This document shows, in pieces, positions 52,973-60,607 of a stretch of 64,000 bases of DNA. Under the pieces are notes generated by a model that searched no databases, was not told the DNA's origin, and was given only the letters and a program-made list of their open reading frames with translations. Source of the stretch: Thalassovita sp. GTDB lineage: Bacteria; Pseudomonadota; Alphaproteobacteria; Rhodobacterales; Rhodobacteraceae. The stretch spans positions 2,976,001-3,040,000 of the forward strand of contig NZ_OY829290.1 in NCBI RefSeq assembly GCF_963691685.1. The letters run 5' to 3'. The position numbers were made by a program, and so were the translations under genes. Position 1 is the stretch's first letter; every line of letters begins with the position of its first letter.

Positions 52973-53082
52973 GATTTGAATATCCCTCCAACAGGGCACA
53001 AATAGGCCCCTGACATGTCAGGTGGGAGCGCTGTTGCCCGGTTTCAAGTCAGGCCGGATCAAGGGGGGGGTAGGCTCAGCCG

Positions 53083-53571
53083 TCAGCCCTCATAACGGGT
53101 GACATCACCCTGCACGCCGTCCCAGATCCCATCGGCCAGCCCATGCCCCAGCACCCGGTCGGGGTTGGTGGGCGGCGGCATCACCACATTGGACAACCGC
53201 TGAAATCCAAACCGACGGTAATAGGGTTCATCGCCCACCAGCATCACCCGGTGCCAGCCCAGGCGTGCGGCGCGGGACATGCTGTCATGGATCAACGCCC
53301 CGCCAAGGCCTTCGCCCTGATGGGTCGGGTGCACCGCAACCGGGCCCAAGAGCAACGCCACATCGGCCCCGATGTGCACCGGCCAGTAGCGAATTGCGCC
53401 CGCCAGAATGCCATCGCCATCACGCGCCACAATCGACAGATCGGCCACCGGATCCACGTCTTCGCGCAGACGATAAGACGACAGCGCCGTGCGCCCCGGG
53501 GCAAAGCACAGATCATAAAGCGCCTCGACTTCCCACCAGTCGTCTTTGGTTTCTACGTCAAAGTGGAACAC
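53083..53571 (-). CDS. GNAT family N-acetyltransferase
   Basis: 162 residues with the acetyl-CoA fold. The V-loop motif is LLGPVAVHPTHQGEGLGGAL (Q/R-x-x-G-x-G/A), followed by MLVGDEPYYRRFGFQ, the YhbS-like C-terminal pattern. It starts with GTG at 53571 after AGGATCAGGGCGG; no ATG lies in frame nearby. The acyl acceptor is unknown. Confidence 0.87.
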   Translation of the reverse strand: MFHFDVETKDDWWEVEALYDLCFAPGRTALSSYRLREDVDPVADLSIVARDGDGILAGAIRYWPVHIGADVALLLGPVAVHPTHQGEGLGGALIHDSMSRAARLGWHRVMLVGDEPYYRRFGFQRLSNVVMPPPTNPDRVLGHGLADGIWDGVQGDVTRYEG

Positions 53572-53688
53572 GGCCGCCCTGATCCTTTAAGCTGCACATA
53601 TTGAACTGGAAATGGCCCTAGCATGTGGTTAGGTCTGATACAAACGCGAAACCATATGCGCCGCCACCGGGCGCACCTTTGAGGTCCC

Positions 53689-54297
53689 ATGTTCTACCGC
53701 CCCCAAGATGGCCACGGCCTGCCCCACAACCCGTTCAACGCCATTGTCACACCGCGCCCGATCGGCTGGATTTCCACCCGGTCAGCAGATGGGATCGACA
53801 ATCTGGCGCCCTATTCCTTCTTCAACGCGGTTGCCTATGAGCCACCGCAGGTGATGTTTGCCTCCACCGGCGCCAAGGCGGATCAGGACAACAGCAAAGA
53901 CACCGTTGCCAACATCCGCGCCACCGGCGTTTTTGCCTGCAACGTTGTGTCCTACGCGCTGCGCGATGCGATGAATGCCAGTTCTGCTGCCTTGCCGGCC
54001 GCAACAGATGAATTTGCCCATGCCGGTTTGGACAAAGGCGAATGTGACAGCATCAACTGCGCCTATGTCACAGCCGCCCCCGCCGTGCTGGAATGCAAGC
54101 TGACCCAGATCGTAGAGCTGCCCGGTGCCTCCAACACCGCTGTTTTTGGTGAGGTTACCGGCGTGCGGCTACAGGATGACTGCCTGGTCGATGGCACCTT
54201 TGACATCACCCGCTACCAGCCGCTGGCCCGGCTTGGCTATCGCGACTATTCGGTGGTGCGCGACCTCTTTGCGCTGACGCGCCCGGATGACCGCTAA
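53689..54297 (+). CDS. flavin reductase-like (FMN-binding split-barrel) protein
   Basis: 202 residues in the DIM6/NTAB flavoprotein family. NAIVTPRPIGWISTRSADGI at the start and NLAPYSFFNAVAYEPPQVMF next are characteristic. Then comes ANIRATGVFACNVVSYALRD, where the flavin phosphate is bound. It may supply reduced FMN to an oxygenase or act on its own. No oxygenase partner lies beside it. It is 42 bp before mtnP on the same strand, probably co-transcribed. Confidence 0.87.
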   Translation: MFYRPQDGHGLPHNPFNAIVTPRPIGWISTRSADGIDNLAPYSFFNAVAYEPPQVMFASTGAKADQDNSKDTVANIRATGVFACNVVSYALRDAMNASSAALPAATDEFAHAGLDKGECDSINCAYVTAAPAVLECKLTQIVELPGASNTAVFGEVTGVRLQDDCLVDGTFDITRYQPLARLGYRDYSVVRDLFALTRPDDR

Positions 54298-54338
54298 ACC
54301 TTTCCCCCGCAACAGAGTTTCAGACAGGACCAAATACC

Positions 54339-55211
54339 ATGGACACATATATCGGCGTGATCGGCGGATCGGGCATCTATGAAATCGACGGGCTGGAAAA
54401 CGCCGAATGGGTAACGGTTGAAACACCCTGGGGCGCGCCTTCGGATCAGATCCTGACCGGGGTCTATGACGGGGTGAAAATGGCGTTCCTGCCGCGGCAC
54501 GGGCGCGGTCATGTGCATTCGCCAACCACGGTGCCCTACCGCGCCAATATCGACGCGCTGAAACGCCTGGGCGTCACCGATGTGATTTCGGTTTCGGCCT
54601 GCGGCTCCTTCCGCGATGAAATGGCGCCGGGCGATTTTGTCATTGTGGATCAGTTCATTGACCGCACTTTCGCACGCGAAAAGAGCTTTTTCGGCACCGG
54701 CTGTGTGGCCCATGTCAGCGTCGCCCATCCCACCTGCCCGCGCCTGTCCGAGGCCTGCTTCACCGCCGCAACGGATGCCGGTATCAAGGTCCATAAGGGC
54801 GGCACCTATCTGGCGATGGAGGGACCGCAATTTTCCACCCTGGCGGAATCCAAAATGTACCGCGAAAGCTGGGGCTGTGATGTGATCGGTATGACCAATA
54901 TGCCCGAAGCGAAACTCGCCCGCGAGGCCGAGCTGTGCTACGCCTCCGTCGCGATGATCACCGATTATGACAGCTGGCACCCCGACCATGGTGAGGTCGA
55001 TGTGACCGAGATCATCAAAACGCTGGTCGGTAATGCCGACAAGGGCCGTGATCTGGTCAAACGCCTGCCCGCCCTCTTGGGTGCGGAACGGGACGACTGC
55101 CCGCATGGCTGTGACAAAGCGCTGGAGTTTGCCATCCTCACAGCCCCGGAAAAACGCGATCCGGCGCTGGTGGCGAAACTCGACGCCGTCGCAGGCCGCG
55201 TTCTGGGCTGA
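54339..55211 (+). CDS. mtnP: S-methyl-5'-thioadenosine phosphorylase
   Basis: 290 residues of the PNP/MTAP family, cleaving methylthioadenosine with phosphate to adenine and methylthioribose-1-phosphate. It shows GVIGGSGIYEIDGLENAEWV, the phosphate-binding FLPRHGRGHVHSPTTVPYR, SVSACGSFRDEMAPGDFVI, MEGPQFSTLAESKMYRE and GMTNMPEAKLAREAELCYA. The apt gene 1.2 kb downstream recycles the adenine, so the two form a small salvage neighbourhood. A terminator follows 29 bp after the stop. Confidence 0.95.
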   Translation: MDTYIGVIGGSGIYEIDGLENAEWVTVETPWGAPSDQILTGVYDGVKMAFLPRHGRGHVHSPTTVPYRANIDALKRLGVTDVISVSACGSFRDEMAPGDFVIVDQFIDRTFAREKSFFGTGCVAHVSVAHPTCPRLSEACFTAATDAGIKVHKGGTYLAMEGPQFSTLAESKMYRESWGCDVIGMTNMPEAKLAREAELCYASVAMITDYDSWHPDHGEVDVTEIIKTLVGNADKGRDLVKRLPALLGAERDDCPHGCDKALEFAILTAPEKRDPALVAKLDAVAGRVLG

Positions 55212-55240
55212 GCCGGAACTGGCACGTTTTCGCCACTCAT

Positions 55241-55267
55241 GGCCGCCTCCTTCGGGGCGGCCTTTTA
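55241..55267 (+). terminator. rho-independent terminator of mtnP
   Basis: GGCCGCC (55241-55247) pairs with GGCGGCC (55256-55262) across an 8-base loop, followed by TTTTATTTT. Confidence 0.85.
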
Positions 55268-55324
55268 TTTTGCGCCCACCATGTCCAAGTCTTTGACAGA
55301 TTTTGGTTAAAGCGGATTGATCTC

Positions 55325-56326
55325 ATGCGGCTTGATGGCCTTGATATTGCGCGTTTCCTTGCCTTCCTGGGCATGGTTCTGGTGAATTTTCGCATCGCGG
55401 CTGAGGTGAGCGCGGGGGGCGATCTGCCTTCCCTGCTGACAAATGCGCTGGAGGGGCGCGCGGCGGCGCTGTTTGTGGTGCTGGCGGGCATCGGGCTGGG
55501 CTTGGCGCGGGCCACGGCGCCACTGATTTTCCGACGGGCCTTGTTTCTGATGGCGCTGGGGCTCCTCAACCTCACCATCTTTGAGGCGGACATCCTGCAT
55601 TATTACGGTACCTATTTCTTCTGCGCCCTGCCCTTCCTCGGGGCCTCCACCCGTGTGCTCTGGGGTGCGGCTGTTGCGATTACCCTGCTGGCCCTGGGCA
55701 CGCTGATCTTTGGCAATTACGATCAGGGCTGGGACTGGGACACGCTGAGTTACACCGGGTTCTGGACGGTCAGCGGCTATCTGCGCCACACCTTTTACAA
55801 CGGCTGGCACCCGGTGCTGCCCTGGCTGAGCTTCCTGTTTATCGGCATGGCGCTGGCACGGCTGGATCTGGCGTCTGCGCGGGTTCAGGCGCGGCTGGCG
55901 GTGTGGGGGGCGGTGGCGATGGTCGCCGGGATGATCCCGGCCACGCTGATCACCAGCGGTGAGCTGATGCCGCTTTTTGGCACCTCCCCTATCCCGCCAA
56001 CCCCGTTTTACATCCTGTCGGCCAGCGGCAGTGCGGCACTGATGGTGGCACTGTGTCTTTGGGCCGGGCCGATGCTGATGCGGTTTGCCCCCAGTCGCGC
56101 CATGGCGCTGGCCGGCCGGCAGAGCCTGACGCTGTACCTTGCGCATATCCTCCTTGGCATGGGGCTGCTCGAGGGGCTTGGGCTGCTCTCAGGTGTGCTC
56201 AGCCCCGGTCAGATCTTTGCCTATGCACTGGGGTTCTGTGCGCTGTGCCTGATCTACGCCAGCCTGTGGCAACATGTGGCCAAACGGGGCCCGCTGGAGG
56301 CGCTGATGCGCCGTGTGGCGGGCTAA
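55325..56326 (+). CDS. DUF418/acyltransferase-like integral membrane protein
   Basis: 333 residues with about eight to nine hydrophobic helices. The start RLDGLDIARFLAFLGMVLVN and LFVVLAGIGLGLARA follow the DUF418/heparan-alpha-glucosaminide acetyltransferase pattern (R-x-x-x-x-D-x-x-R-G, here DIAR). GRQSLTLYLAHILLGMGLLE near the C-terminus is typical of DUF418, where transmembrane acyl transfer is suspected. No function is established. The gene stands between mtnP and apt with a short gap to apt. Confidence 0.78.
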   Translation: MRLDGLDIARFLAFLGMVLVNFRIAAEVSAGGDLPSLLTNALEGRAAALFVVLAGIGLGLARATAPLIFRRALFLMALGLLNLTIFEADILHYYGTYFFCALPFLGASTRVLWGAAVAITLLALGTLIFGNYDQGWDWDTLSYTGFWTVSGYLRHTFYNGWHPVLPWLSFLFIGMALARLDLASARVQARLAVWGAVAMVAGMIPATLITSGELMPLFGTSPIPPTPFYILSASGSAALMVALCLWAGPMLMRFAPSRAMALAGRQSLTLYLAHILLGMGLLEGLGLLSGVLSPGQIFAYALGFCALCLIYASLWQHVAKRGPLEALMRRVAG

Positions 56327-56399
56327 ACCCCACCCGTTTACGCATCAAAGCTTGCATGAACGCCGCAGCCTTGCCAAACACCGCAGGTAACAGATTGCT

Positions 56400-56957
56400 A
56401 TGAAAGGTCCCGCTGTGGCGCCCAAGGACAAAACCGTCAAAGACTACATTCGCACCATCGTCGACTTCCCACACGAAGGGATCATGTTCCGCGATGTGAC
56501 CACTCTGTTCGCCGATCCGCGCGGGTTCCGCATGGCGGTGGACCAGATGCTGCACCCCTATGCCGGTCAGCGCATCGACAAGGTGGTGGGTCTTGAGGCG
56601 CGGGGTTTTATCCTGGGCGGCGCGATTGCGCACCAGCTGGGCACCGGGTTTGTGCCTGTGCGCAAAAAGGGCAAGCTGCCCGGCAAAACCATTTCCGAGG
56701 CCTACACGCTGGAATATGGCGAAGCGATTGTCGAGCTGCACGAGGACGCGATTGAGCCCAGTGAAACCATTTTGCTGGTGGATGACCTGCTGGCCACCGG
56801 TGGCACCGCTGAGGCGGGGATCAAGCTGATCGAGCGTCTGGGCGGCAAAATCCTGAGCTGCGCCTTTGTCATCGATCTGCCCGAGTTGGGTGGCCGCAAG
56901 AAGCTGGAAGCCATGGGCATGGACGTCACCGTTCTGTGCGAATTCGAAGGCCTCTGA
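56400..56957 (+). CDS. apt: adenine phosphoribosyltransferase
   Basis: Makes AMP from adenine and PRPP. The 185-residue product shows VDFPHEGIMFRDVTTLFADP, the EARGFILGGAIAHQLG loop, and the PRPP-binding motif ILLVDDLLATGGTAEAG. Its length is typical. It likely salvages the adenine released by the MTA phosphorylase upstream. A probable 6S RNA gene with its own promoter follows. Confidence 0.96.
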   Translation: MKGPAVAPKDKTVKDYIRTIVDFPHEGIMFRDVTTLFADPRGFRMAVDQMLHPYAGQRIDKVVGLEARGFILGGAIAHQLGTGFVPVRKKGKLPGKTISEAYTLEYGEAIVELHEDAIEPSETILLVDDLLATGGTAEAGIKLIERLGGKILSCAFVIDLPELGGRKKLEAMGMDVTVLCEFEGL

Positions 56958-57023
56958 TCCTCGCGATCACGTGAATTTCTGGGGCGCCGGATACTGGCGC
57001 CTCAATTCTCTCAAAAGAGAGAC

Positions 57024-57052
57024 TTGCCGCCCCCGCCCCCGCACCCTATCTA
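57024..57052 (+). promoter_or_regulatory. promoter of the 6S-like RNA
   Basis: TTGCCG (57024-57029) and TATCTA (57047-57052) are separated by exactly 17 bases. The predicted start, seven to eight bases downstream, coincides with the 5' arm of the closing stem of the RNA at 57060. Confidence 0.55.
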
Positions 57053-57059
57053 AGGCCTC

Positions 57060-57234
57060 GGCGGGTGCTGCTCTTCTCGATACACGGTTGCATTCCGGTG
57101 GCCTTAAGCAATTCCGAGGGAGCTGGCTCTGTCTAGATCCTGGTCTAGTTACCTGGCGCCCACCTGTACATACAGGTCCTCGGGAATGAGATAACCAAAC
57201 GGTCGCTGCGGGCCCGCCGCCCTTCCCCCTTTTT
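57060..57234 (+). ncRNA. ssrS: probable 6S RNA (SsrS)
   Basis: A 373-bp gap without a coding frame holds a structured RNA of about 160-175 bases. GGCGGG (57060-57065) pairs with CCCGCC (57213-57218) as a closing stem. GGTT and CATTCC (57087-57096 region) pair with GGAATG and AACC (57183-57195 region) around an internal loop. ACCTGT-ACAT-ACAGGT (57162-57177) gives a small hairpin on the 3' side, and CTAGA (57133-57137) pairs with TCTAG (57144-57148) near the tip. A rod with an asymmetric central bubble and a 3'-side hairpin is the 6S architecture that sequesters sigma70 RNA polymerase. It ends in CCCCCTTTTTG. The fold was drawn by eye; another structured RNA is possible. Confidence 0.6.
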
Positions 57235-57330
57235 GTCTGCTCTGAAAGCGGGCTCCATTGCGTAGAAATGCGGAATTTCCCTTTGCCCCGTCTTGCGCCA
57301 TCCTGAGCGTCGGAAAGAGGAGGCCCCATA

Positions 57331-58086
57331 ATGTCCCAGCCCATCGCGCTTGTCAGCAATGCCGCCGGTTTCGCCGGTCCCGGTGCGGTTCTTGGCCTGT
57401 TGCAGGGCGGATTTCAGGTCTGGGCGCAGGATGCCAGCTTTGCCGATCCCGCGGTGGCTGAAACCTATGCCGCTGGGCGTGCGGATCTGCATCTGCTGTC
57501 AGAGAGCGACCCCGCGCAGTTGATCCAGACGGTGGTGGCCGCCGCCGGACGGATCGATGCGCTGGTCAGCAATGATCACTACCCGGCCCCGCCCCATATG
57601 CCCCATGACGCCCCCGCGTCCGAGTTGTCAGCCAACCTCGACACTTTGATCACAGCGCCCTTTCAACTGATCCAAGCGGCGCTGCCGCAGCTGAAGGCAC
57701 AGGGCGGTGGCAATATCGTCATGGTGACCTCAAACCGCACCAACCTGCCGCTGTCTGGCGGTGGCTTTGCCGATGCGGCGCGGGCCGGGGTGAATGCGCT
57801 GCTGAAATCACTGGCGCGGGATCTGGCGGCGGATCAGATCACCGTCAATGCGGTGGCGCCGAACTTCCTCTATTCTGAGGCCTATTACCCCAAAGCGATC
57901 TATGAGCAGACCGAACAGGGCCGCACCTATGTGCGCCAGAATGTGCCGGCTGGCCGTCTGGGCGATCCGTCTGAGATCGGCGAGGTGATTCACTTCCTCG
58001 CCTCTGCCAAGACGCGGTTCATGACCGGCGCGATCCTGGAGTTTTCGGGCGGCTGGCCCTGGGCCGGTGCGCGACCCGAGCTGTAA
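57331..58086 (+). CDS. halohydrin dehalogenase-like SDR lacking the catalytic Tyr
   Basis: 251 residues. Unlike classical SDRs it has no G-x-x-x-G-x-G NAD motif. The N-terminus VSNAAGFAGPGAVLGLLQGG fits the T/S-x4-F-x-G halide-pocket motif of halohydrin dehalogenases, and IDALVSNDHYPAPP, VAPNFLYSE and RLGDPSEIGEVIHFLAS also match that subfamily. The S-x12-Y-x3-R triad is partly kept: Ser in MVTSNRTN and Arg in ADAARAGVNAL are present, but the Tyr position appears to be Ala, with Phe just before. It could be a non-dehalogenase relative or an inactive one. The ATG at 57331 follows GGAAAGAGGAGG. Confidence 0.75.
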   Translation: MSQPIALVSNAAGFAGPGAVLGLLQGGFQVWAQDASFADPAVAETYAAGRADLHLLSESDPAQLIQTVVAAAGRIDALVSNDHYPAPPHMPHDAPASELSANLDTLITAPFQLIQAALPQLKAQGGGNIVMVTSNRTNLPLSGGGFADAARAGVNALLKSLARDLAADQITVNAVAPNFLYSEAYYPKAIYEQTEQGRTYVRQNVPAGRLGDPSEIGEVIHFLASAKTRFMTGAILEFSGGWPWAGARPEL

Positions 58087-58113
58087 GCCGCTGTAAAATA
58101 TCCACAAAACCAG

Positions 58114-58129
58114 CCCCGCTTTGGCGGGG
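58114..58129 (+). terminator. hairpin after the SDR gene
   Basis: CCCCGC (58114-58119) and GCGGGG (58124-58129) form a 6-bp stem with a 4-base loop, 28 bp after the stop codon. It is followed by a T/G-rich stretch, so termination is plausible but not strong. Confidence 0.45.
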
Positions 58130-58151
58130 GTGTTCGTGTTTTGGGCAGGGG

Positions 58152-58201
58152 TTGACAGGATACCAAAAGGTATCACAACATAAGAGATACCAAATAGTAT
58201 C
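58152..58201 (+). promoter_or_regulatory. TTGACA promoter with twin operator for the ArsR gene
   Basis: A consensus -35 TTGACA lies at 58152-58157. Two near-identical dyads follow: GATACC-AAAA-GGTATC (58159-58174, perfect) and GATACC-AAAT-AGTATC (58186-58201), 27 bases apart. They cover the promoter up to 14 bp before the ArsR-type start codon, as expected for autorepression. The -10 is unclear. Confidence 0.7.
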
Positions 58202-58215
58202 ACTTGAGGCCCACC

Positions 58216-58569
58216 ATGCCCTTTGACCTACAGCCCAGTTTCCGTGCCCTGTCTGATCCCAGCCGCCGGGACATTCTGCGCCTGCTTGGCGCGCAGGAGA
58301 TGAGCGTCGCAGATGTGGCGCAGCATTTCGACATGACCCGCGCCGCGGTGAAAAAACACCTTAACGTGCTGGACGAAGGCGGGCTGATCACCACCCGCAA
58401 GCGGGGCCGTGAGCGGCTGAACCGGCTGAACGCCGAGGGGCTGCGCCCCGTGGTGGATTGGCTCAGCTGGTTTGACCAGTTCTGGGATCAGCGTCTGGAC
58501 GCGTTGAAAGCCGCCATCGAAGAGATTGAAGACCCCCATTTGACCCCAAAGGAGACTGAAGATGACTGA
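58216..58569 (+). CDS. ArsR family transcriptional repressor
   Basis: 117-residue winged-helix protein: FRALSDPSRRDILRLLGAQE, then the recognition helix in HFDMTRAAVKKHLNVLDEGG and a wing LITTRKRGRERLN. No metal-binding Cys is present, so this belongs to the group paired with SRPBCC proteins and not to a metal sensor. The ATG at 58216 has GAGG at 58206-58209. It overlaps the next gene by eight bases. Confidence 0.92.
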   Translation: MPFDLQPSFRALSDPSRRDILRLLGAQEMSVADVAQHFDMTRAAVKKHLNVLDEGGLITTRKRGRERLNRLNAEGLRPVVDWLSWFDQFWDQRLDALKAAIEEIEDPHLTPKETEDD

Positions 58570-58987
58570 CACCACCATTCGCAAATCCGTCTTTCTGGCC
58601 GCGGACAAACCGCGTGTCTGGGATTTCCTGACCAAGACCGACCTGCTGACCCAATGGTTCCACCCGGCCCAATCTGACCTGAGTGAAGGGGAGGATTACC
58701 TGCTGACCAGCCAGAAAGATGGCGACCGCATGTGCTGGGGCACCGTCGAGGTGATGAAGCCGGTCGACTATATGAAGTGGTCCTTCACCGTCGGCCCGAT
58801 GCAGGGCAAAATGTCAACGGTGGAATGGTGGCTGGAGGAGGCCCCCGGCGGCACCCGGCTGACACTGGAACATTCAGAGCTGCCAAATTCACAGGAGGGC
58901 TACGGTCTGGTTCTGGCCCTTGATAAGGGCTGGCATGGCTTCATGGGCAATCTGCACGATCTGGCCACCGCCCCTGCCCCGGCGTGA
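58562..58987 (+). CDS. SRPBCC (AHSA1-like) domain protein
   Basis: 141 residues. The helix-grip pattern RKSVFLAADKPRVWDFLTKT, then LLTQWFHPAQSDL and VKPVDYMKWSFTVGP-like strands, ends in a long C-terminal helix (GYGLVLALDKGWHGFMGNLH). Such START-like proteins bind hydrophobic ligands. Pairing with an ArsR repressor in one operon is common, and the ligand may be the inducer, but this is not established. Confidence 0.9.
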   Translation: MTDTTIRKSVFLAADKPRVWDFLTKTDLLTQWFHPAQSDLSEGEDYLLTSQKDGDRMCWGTVEVMKPVDYMKWSFTVGPMQGKMSTVEWWLEEAPGGTRLTLEHSELPNSQEGYGLVLALDKGWHGFMGNLHDLATAPAPA

Positions 58988-59011
58988 CACCAAGCAAAAC
59001 CCCGAAAACAC

Positions 59012-59035
59012 AAAAGGCGCCCCCGGGGCGCCTTT
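59012..59035. terminator. bidirectional terminator between convergent genes
   Basis: AAAAGGCG, then five C and four G, then CGCCTTTT: a near-perfect inverted repeat with A and T tails on both sides. It lies between the SRPBCC gene and the membrane protein gene, able to stop transcription from either direction. Confidence 0.85.
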
Positions 59036-59056
59036 TCATCTGCTATCTAGACCGAT

Positions 59057-59377
59057 TTAACGCAGTTGCGTCCGCTTGGATGTCGCTTCCTGACGCACGC
59101 GCACGGGCTGCGAATAGTCGACGCGGATCGGACGACCCCGACCAGTTTTCGGCTCATCCTCTTTCAAGCGCATCACAGCGATCCCGAACTGCACCCCGGC
59201 AAAGACGATGCCGTTTGAGAACCACAGGAGGAACACCGCCAGCAGCCCGACATCCGAATTTGAAACCAGCGACCAGAGGTTGCCAAGGTTGAACCACAGC
59301 AGCATCGCGACAAAGGCAGCAGCAATGGCAAAGCCGATCAGAACGTTGGTGATGTAAAGGCGGACGAGTTTGGGCAT
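59057..59377 (-). CDS. small membrane protein of unknown function
   Basis: 106 residues. Two predicted membrane helices (about 10-32 and 42-66) are followed by a basic C-terminal tail of about 35 residues (RPIRVDYSQPVRVRQEATSK). It resembles no domain I can name. It is the last minus-strand gene before the terminator and stands alone 140 bp from nusB. Coding potential is supported by normal codon use and two convincing helices. Confidence 0.7.
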   Translation of the reverse strand: MPKLVRLYITNVLIGFAIAAAFVAMLLWFNLGNLWSLVSNSDVGLLAVFLLWFSNGIVFAGVQFGIAVMRLKEDEPKTGRGRPIRVDYSQPVRVRQEATSKRTQLR

Positions 59378-59444
59378 GGCAGCGACTCCGTTAAGGCCTA
59401 AGGAGAAGGGTATGCCTCAGGCCAGAATGTTCAAGCCCAATATG

Positions 59445-59481
59445 AAAACCCGCGGCCCTTTCTGACGAAATGCCGCGGGTT
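59445..59481 (-). terminator. terminator of the rib-nusB operon
   Basis: On the minus strand AACCCGCGGC (59481-59472) pairs with GCCGCGGGTT (59456-59447), a perfect 10-bp stem with a 15-base loop, then TTC. It lies 38 bp behind nusB. Confidence 0.75.
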
Positions 59482-59519
59482 CTATTCGTAAATGCATCCA
59501 AAGCGCGTTGCGTTCGCGT

Positions 59520-60014
59520 TCAGAACGCCTCTGGCTTGGCTTCGCGGGCCATGTGATCCAGCACGGCGTTGACGAACTTGGGCTCTTTGCCTTCCGGGAA
59601 GAAGGCGCGCGCCACGTCAACATATTCCGTGATCACCACCTTTGGCGGGGTCTCGGACTGGGTCAGCTCAGCGCCAGCGGCGCGGAACAGCGCCCGCAGG
59701 GTCGAGTCGATGCGGCCCAGCGGCCATTTCGCAACCAGCGCGCGGTCGGTCATCTGGTCCACCTTGGCCTGCCAGTTCACCGCCTCTTTCACCAGCTGTT
59801 TGAACAATGCGGTGTCGCCTTCCAGCCACTCCACATCTTCAACAACCGCACCGAAGCGGTGGTCCAGAAACTCCAGGATGACCTGATCAACGATTTGATC
59901 GCTGACCTCCATCTGATACAGCGCCTGCACGGCATAAAGCCGCGACGCAGATTTCATCTTGCGCTTCTGGTTGTTCGAAAGCGGTTTACGCTCTTCTTCT
60001 TGGCCGGTGCTCAT
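59520..60014 (-). CDS. nusB: transcription antitermination protein NusB
   Basis: 164 residues, all-helical NusB fold: SASRLYAVQALYQMEVS near the N-terminus, then DRALVAKWPLGRIDSTLRAL and VVITEYVDVARAF with FVNAVLDHMA at the end, all typical. Binds boxA RNA with NusE in rRNA antitermination. The N-terminal 20 residues are a charged extension. Being downstream of ribH is the conserved order in alphaproteobacteria. Confidence 0.95.
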   Translation of the reverse strand: MSTGQEEERKPLSNNQKRKMKSASRLYAVQALYQMEVSDQIVDQVILEFLDHRFGAVVEDVEWLEGDTALFKQLVKEAVNWQAKVDQMTDRALVAKWPLGRIDSTLRALFRAAGAELTQSETPPKVVITEYVDVARAFFPEGKEPKFVNAVLDHMAREAKPEAF

Positions 60015-60062
60015 GCGGTTCGCAGTCCTAAAGATGCCGTGACACAGCAGGCGTTTTTACGG

Positions 60063-60593
60063 TTACGCCTTGCCTGCCAGCTGGATTTCATCGGCGGGAA
60101 CGAATCCCACGCCTTTGCGCTGATCGCCCCATTTACGGGCCAAAGCGATCAGGTGCAAGGCCGCAGCCGCTGCACCACCGCCTTTGTTCTGATCCGCCGG
60201 ATCTGCGCGCACCTCAGCCTGACGACGGTTTTCTACGGTCAGGATGCCATTGCCAATGCAGAGCCCCTGCAGGCCCAGCAGCTGAATGGCGCGACTGGAG
60301 TCATTGCAGACCGTTTCGTAATGGGTGGTTTCGCCGCGGATCACGCAGCCCAGCGCCACATAGCCGTCAAAGTTGCTCATCCGTTCGGCAATGCCGATGG
60401 CAGTGGGGATTTCCAGCGCACCGGGCACTTCGACCACCTCATAGGTGCCGCCGACGGCTTCGATCTCGGCCACGGCGCCTTTCAGCATATTGTCTGCGAT
60501 GTCTTTGTAATAGGGCGACATCACGATTGCCAATTTCACCGGGTTGTCAAACTCGGGGCGCGGCAGAATATAGTGTTGTTCATGTCCAGCCAT
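60063..60593 (-). CDS. ribH: 6,7-dimethyl-8-ribityllumazine synthase
   Basis: Penultimate step of riboflavin synthesis. The 176-residue protein shows VEVPGALEIPTAIGIAE, the GCVIRGETTHYETVCNDSSR loop and GILTVENRRQAEVRAD. The catalytic His lies in the TTHYE segment. It is 14 bp behind the ribB stop, in the same operon. Confidence 0.96.
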   Translation of the reverse strand: MAGHEQHYILPRPEFDNPVKLAIVMSPYYKDIADNMLKGAVAEIEAVGGTYEVVEVPGALEIPTAIGIAERMSNFDGYVALGCVIRGETTHYETVCNDSSRAIQLLGLQGLCIGNGILTVENRRQAEVRADPADQNKGGGAAAAALHLIALARKWGDQRKGVGFVPADEIQLAGKA

Positions 60594-60607
60594 GTCTCAG
60601 ACCTCCT

